Assembly (NCBI GenBank): GCA_007570785.1 | Contig: ML664175.1 | Coordinates: forward strand, 8,632,225 to 8,696,224 | DNA from: Antilocapra americana | Lineage: Eukaryota; Chordata; Mammalia; Artiodactyla; Antilocapridae | DNA: 64,000 bases | Reading direction: 5' to 3' | Part shown: one piece after another, positions 60,325-64,000 of the stretch | Numbering within the stretch: position 1 is the first letter of the stretch | Layout: every line of letters starts with the position of its first letter | Program-made: the position numbers and the translations under genes | The notes under the pieces: model-generated | Seen by the model: the letters and a program-made list of their open reading frames with translations, nothing else | The model's database searches: none | Told to the model about the DNA's origin: nothing

Positions 60325-62073
60325 AAAAGAAATAGAGGAGGACAATAGAATGGGAAAGACTAGAGATCTCTTCAAGAAAGTTAGAGATAACAAGGGAATA
60401 TTTCATGCAAAGATGGGCATAATAAAGGACAGAAACAATAAGGATCTAATAGTAACAGAAGAGATTAAGAGGCGACAAGAATACACAGAAAAATTATACA
60501 AAAAAGGTCTTAAAGACCCAGGTAACTACAATGGTATTGTCACTCACCTAGAGCCAGACATCTTAGAGTGTGAAGTCAAATGGGCCTTAGGAAGCATCAC
60601 TACGAACAAAGCTAGTGGAGGTGATGGAATTCCAGCTGAGCTATTTCAAATCCTAAAAGATGATGCTGTGAAAGTGCTGCACTCAATATGCCAGCAAATT
60701 TGGAAAATAAGCCAATAGCCACAGGACTGGAGAAGGTCAGTTTTCATTTCAATCCCAAGGAAAAGCAATGCCAAAGAATGTTCAAACTACTGCACAATTG
60801 CACTCATCTCACACACTAGTAAAGTAATGCTCAAAATTCTCTAAGCCAGGCTTCAGCAATACATGAACTGTGAACTTCCAGATGTTCAAGCTGGTTTTAG
60901 AAAAGGTAGAAGAACCAGAGATCAAATTGCCAACACCCATTGGATCATTGAAAAAGCAAGAGAGTTCCAGGAAAATATATATTTCTGCCTTATTGACTAT
61001 GCCAAAGCCTTTGATTGTGAGGACCACAACAAACCCTGGAAAAATCTTGAAGAGATGGGAATACCAGACCACCTGACCTGCCTCTTGAGAAATCTGTATG
61101 CAGGTCAGGAAGCAGCAGTTAGGACTGGACATGGAACAACACACTTCCAAATAGGGAAAGGAGTATGTCAAGGCTGTATATTGTCACTCTGATTATTTAA
61201 CTTATATACAGAATACATCATGAGAAACACTGGGCTGGATGAAGCACAAGCTGGAATCAAGATTGCTGGGAGAAATATCAATAACCTCAGATGTGCAGAT
61301 GACACCACCTTTATGGCAGAAAGTGAAGAAGAACTAAAGAGCCTCTTGATGAAAGTGAAAGAGGAGAGTGAAAAAGTTGGCTTAAAGCTCAACATTCAGA
61401 AAACTAAAATCATGCAATCTGGTCCCATCACTTCATGGCAAATAGATGGGAAAACAGTGGAAACTGTGGCAGACTTTTTATTTTGGGGGGCTCCAAAATC
61501 ATTGCAGATGGTGACTGCAGCCATGAAATTAAAAGACGCTTACTCCTTGGAAGGAAAGTTATGACCAACCTAGACAGCATATTAAAAAACAGAGACATTA
61601 CTTTCCCAACAAGGGTTCATCTAGTCAAGGCTATGGTTTATCCAGCAGTCATGTATGGATGTGAGAGTTGGACTATAATGAAAGCTGATTGCCAAAGAAT
61701 TGATGCTTTTGAACTGCAGTGTTGGAGAAGACTCTTGAGAGTCCCTTGGACTGCAAGGAAATCCAACCAGTCCATCCTAAGGGAGATCAGTCCTGGATGT
61801 TCATTGGAAGGACTGATGCTGAAGCTGAAATTCCAGTACTTTGGCCACCTGATGCGAAGAACTGACTCATCTGAAAAGACCCTGATGCTGGGAAAGATTG
61901 AAAGAGGGAGGAGAAGGGGACAACAGAGGATGAGATGATTGGATGGCATCACCAACTCAATAGACATGAGTTTGAGCTAAACTCTGGGAGTTGGTGATGG
62001 ACAGGGAAGCCTGGCATGCTGCAGTCCGTGGTATCGCAGAGTTGGACACAACTGAGACTGAACTGAACTGAAC
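60325..62073 (+). mobile_element. BovB (RTE) LINE, 1.75 kb, 5'-truncated and inactive
   Basis: The polyprotein is readable in pieces: MGKTRDLFKKVRDNKGIF (60350), RT motif A region FCLIDYAKAFD (about 60983-61015), motif C as NNLRCADDTT (about 61280, Y changed to C), and LLLGRKVMTNLD to LMLKLKFQYFGHLM. Stops at 60716 and about 61190 and a frame change near 61490 inactivate it. It ends in repeated CTGAA units. A full BovB is about 3.2 kb, so about half remains. Confidence 0.93.
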
Positions 62074-62186
62074 TGATATCTGAACCAATTCAGAGCATAC
62101 CAAAGGAGAAGGATGGGTACCAAAGAATGACATTCCTGGGACATTTGTATGTATATGTTCAATAATACAAGACAATGCCAAACAGG

Positions 62187-62391
62187 GGGCTTCTCCAGTG
62201 GCTAAGTGGTAAAGAATCTGCCTGCAATGCAGGAGCCATGGGTATGATCCCTGGGTCAGGAAGATTCCCTGGAGAAGGAAATGGCAACCCACTCCAATAA
62301 TCTTGCCTGGAAAATCCCATGGACAGAGGAGCCTGGCTGGCTACTGTCCATGGGGTCGCAAAGCGTCAGTCATGACTGAGCAACTCAACTG
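62187..62391 (+). mobile_element. Bov-tA SINE
   Basis: GGGCTTCTCCAGTGGCTAAG, TGATCCCTGGGTCAGGAAGA and GGACAGAGGAGCCTGGCTGG form a complete copy. Confidence 0.94.
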
Positions 62392-62399
62392 CCACAGTT

Positions 62400-62815
62400 G
62401 TTTTACACTCCCAACTTCACATCTTCACCAACATCAGGTGTTTACTGTCAGACTTCTTAAAATGGTACCACATTGTAATCTAAATTGCCATTTCTGTGAC
62501 TGCTAATGTGGTTGAGCAATTCAATTTCTTTTCTTTTTTTTTAGTTTGTTGGCTATTCAATTTCTTCTTGTAGAAAAGCATAGTCATGTCCTTTCCCTTT
62601 TTTCTATTGGGTTTTCTTTTTCTTATGAACATGAAGGAATTCTTTTGAGCAGAATGTTCTTTCTAGGTACTCATCCTTTGACAGTTACAGTGGTTCCAAA
62701 TATCTTCCTCCTCATATTTGTGGTTTGTCTTTTTACTTTTTTTTTAATTGAAATATAGTTGGATTTGCAATGTTGTATAAATTTCTGCTGTACAGTAAGT
62801 GATAGTTATTATATA
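62400..62815 (-). mobile_element. L1 fragments in reverse
   Basis: TTCACATCTTCACCAACATC and CTAAATTGCCATTTCTGTG are complements of L1 ORF2 3' sequence. AATTGAAATATAGTTGGATT with TGCTGTACAGTAAGTGATAG is the complement of a ruminant L1 3' UTR. Confidence 0.65.
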
Positions 62816-62817
62816 TA

Positions 62818-62820
62818 TAC

Positions 62821-62852
<32 letters not shown>
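62818..62852. repeat. TG microsatellite
   Basis: About 17 TG units follow ATATATATACATA. It immediately precedes a reversed Bov-tA. Confidence 0.95.
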
Positions 62853-62854
<2 letters not shown>

Positions 62855-62866
62855 ATGCGCATGGGT

Positions 62867-63067
62867 GCGCTAAGTCACTTCAGTTGTGTTCGACTCTCTG
62901 TGACCCCATGGACTGTAGCCAACAAGGCTTCTCTGTCCATGGGATTTCCCAGGTAAGAATACTGGAGTGGGTTACCATTTCCTTCTCCAGGGGATCTTCC
63001 TAACCCAGGAATCAAACCCACCTCTCTTATGTCTCCTGCATTAGCAGGCAGGTTCTTTACCACTAGC

Positions 63068-63068
<1 letters not shown>
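62867..63068 (-). mobile_element. Bov-tA SINE, reversed
   Basis: From the tail GCGCTAAGTCACTTCAGTTG to the head GCAGGCAGGTTCTTTACCAC the whole element is reversed. TG repeats lie on both sides. Confidence 0.94.

Positions 63069-63100
<32 letters not shown>
63069..63100. repeat. TG microsatellite
   Basis: About 15 TG units lie between two reversed Bov-tA copies. Together with 62818-62852 it looks like one TG tract split or duplicated by the SINE insertion. Confidence 0.95.
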
Positions 63101-63102
<2 letters not shown>

Positions 63103-63103
63103 T

Positions 63104-63312
63104 TGTTACTTAGTTGCTAAGTTGTATCCGACTCTTTTGCGACCCCATGGACTGTAGCCTGTCAGGATCTTTCTATCCATGGGATTTCCCAGGCAAGAAT
63201 ATTAGAGTGGGTTGCCATTTCCTACTATAGGAGATCTTCCTGACCCATGGATTGAACCCACGTCTCCTGCATCAGCAGGGGGTTGGTTCTTCATCACTGA
63301 GCCACCAGGAAC
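63104..63312 (-). mobile_element. Bov-tA SINE, reversed
   Basis: CTTAGTTGCTAAGTTGTATC through GAACCCACGTCTCCTGCATC to the head complement CACTGAGCCACCAGGAA. Confidence 0.94.
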
Positions 63313-63325
63313 TGTCTCTCTCTCT

Positions 63326-63597
63326 GCTACTGCTGCTAAGTTGCTTCAGTCATGTCCGACTCTGTGCGACCCCATAGACGGCAGCCCACCAGGCTCCCCT
63401 GTCCCTGGGATTCTCCAGGCAAGAACACTGGAGTGGGTTGCCATTTCCTTCTCCGATGCATGAAAATGAAAAGTGAAAGTGAAGTCGCTCAGTTGTGTCT
63501 GACTCTTTGCGACCCCATGAACTGCAGCCTACCAGGCTCCTCCGTCCATGGGATTTTCCAGGCAAGAGTACTGGAGTGGGCTGCCATTGCCTTCTCT
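63326..63597 (-). mobile_element. BOV-A2 SINE, reversed
   Basis: Two BovA monomers are linked by GAAAAGTGAAAGTGAAGTCG, with a short TGC-type triplet start. It is nearly identical in layout to the copy at 30684. Confidence 0.95.
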
Positions 63598-63640
63598 CTC
63601 TCTCTCTCTCCCTCTCTCTCTCTCTATATATATATATATA
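63592..63640. repeat. CT then TA microsatellite
   Basis: A run of CT repeats passes directly into TA repeats between the BOV-A2 and an L1 remnant. Confidence 0.9.
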
Positions 63641-63745
63641 ATCTTTTTAATATTCTTTTCCATTTTGGTTTATCTCTGGATATTGACCATAGAGTTCCCT
63701 GTGCTATACAGTAGGACCTAGTTGTTTGTCCTTTCTCCTTTTCAA
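63641..63745 (-). mobile_element. Ruminant L1 3' UTR fragment, reversed
   Basis: ATTGACCATAGAGTTCCCTG and GCTATACAGTAGGACCTAG are complements of a ruminant L1 3' end. Confidence 0.75.
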
Positions 63746-63819
63746 TAGCTCAATCTTCAAGTAGTCATACCTATCAATCTTTTATACATAGTTTTCTTTA
63801 TATAATATAAAACAAACCC

Positions 63820-63940
63820 ATGGACTTCCCTCATGGTCCAGTGATGAAGGCTCCACACTTTCACTTTGGGGGCTGCGGGTTGGATCCCTGATCAGGGAAG
63901 TTCTGCATACCTCGTGATGTGACCAAAAACAAAACAAAAA
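63820..63940 (+). mobile_element. CHR-type tRNA SINE
   Basis: ATGGACTTCCCTCATGGTCC, GGATCCCTGATCAGGGAAG and an AAAACAAAACAAAAA tail identify it. Confidence 0.9.
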
Positions 63941-64000
63941 TATAGCTAAGAAATCCTTCTTTACCTAAAGTGATAAAGATATTCTTCTACATTATTTTTC

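Larger units (their letters stand above)
58009..64000 (-). other. Right-hand flank: likely RAB27A intron 1 or upstream DNA
   Basis: From 58009 to 59460 I see AT-rich unique sequence without gene signatures. It then passes through MIR/L2 fossils, a 1.75-kb BovB and a dense SINE cluster to the window edge. Assignment to RAB27A depends on where its 5' exon lies. Confidence 0.5.

Noticed and set aside
61435..61938. A 167-codon ORF with a reverse-transcriptase-associated C-terminal pattern
   Set aside because: It is part of an inactive BovB copy with stops and a frame change upstream and a C for Y change in the YADD motif.
63352..63714. A 120-codon ORF at the right edge
   Set aside because: It is the translation of a reversed BOV-A2 dimer plus CT repeats.

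Overview
This is a nuclear genomic window from a ruminant, almost certainly a bovid (cattle, sheep, goat or a relative). The interspersed repeats decide this. There are many copies of the tRNA-headed Bov-tA SINE, BOV-A2 dimers, several 5'-truncated BovB (RTE-class) LINEs, CHR-type tRNA SINEs and ruminant L1 fragments, on a background of older mammalian MIR, L2, MER5-like and Tigger fossils. I cannot tell which bovid it is. There is no bacterial or organellar content.

Two protein-coding genes lie head to tail, both on the minus strand. At the left edge (1-6371) is the 5' part of RSL24D1, a 60S ribosome biogenesis factor. Two coding exons (6291-6371 and 1202-1315) and a CpG-rich promoter with ETS, CRE and GC-box-like sites are in view, and the rest lies off the left edge. 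After about 6.3 kb of repeat-rich intergenic DNA comes RAB27A, the small GTPase of melanosome and secretory-granule traffic. All five coding exons are present (39369-39217, 33604-33519, 31981-31878, 26910-26787, 15061-14863). Splice sites are GT/AG throughout and join into an intact 221-residue protein ending in the prenylation motif CGC. A 3' untranslated region of about 2.1 kb runs to a poly(A) signal near 12790. I could not identify the 5' noncoding exon(s), which lie above 39391 and may be outside the window. The order RSL24D1 then RAB27A on the same strand agrees with the known mammalian arrangement.

The introns carry two gene-derived intruders. Intron 5 of RAB27A holds a GC-rich, frameshifted 5' piece of SAMTOR/BMT2 (about 21315-21745, minus strand). 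Upstream of coding exon 2, on the plus strand, is a full-length processed copy of MAPRE1 (EB1) at 55001-57515. It has an intact 265-codon reading frame, a 3' UTR, a poly(A) tail and target-site duplications. It landed inside a BovB LINE, and the reading frame is open back into the BovB reverse-transcriptase remnant, giving one continuous 399-codon ORF.

The host element of the EB1 copy is itself odd. A perfect 12-bp target-site duplication flanks a unit that starts with a Bov-tA tRNA-like head and passes directly into BovB body sequence, so it looks like a chimeric SINE-LINE retroposon that later received an L1 fragment and the EB1 retrocopy. Other observations are a 138-bp hairpin-forming inverted repeat at 51377-51514, a 55-bp BovB-tail insertion with its own 12-bp duplication, a decayed tandem array near 42.6-43.0 kb, and a SINE/microsatellite pile-up at 62.2-63.9 kb. 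I found no convincing new multi-gene system; the most original material is the nested retroposition at 54.1-58.0 kb. Repeat boundaries and gene comparisons were read by eye and from memory of the families, not by alignment.
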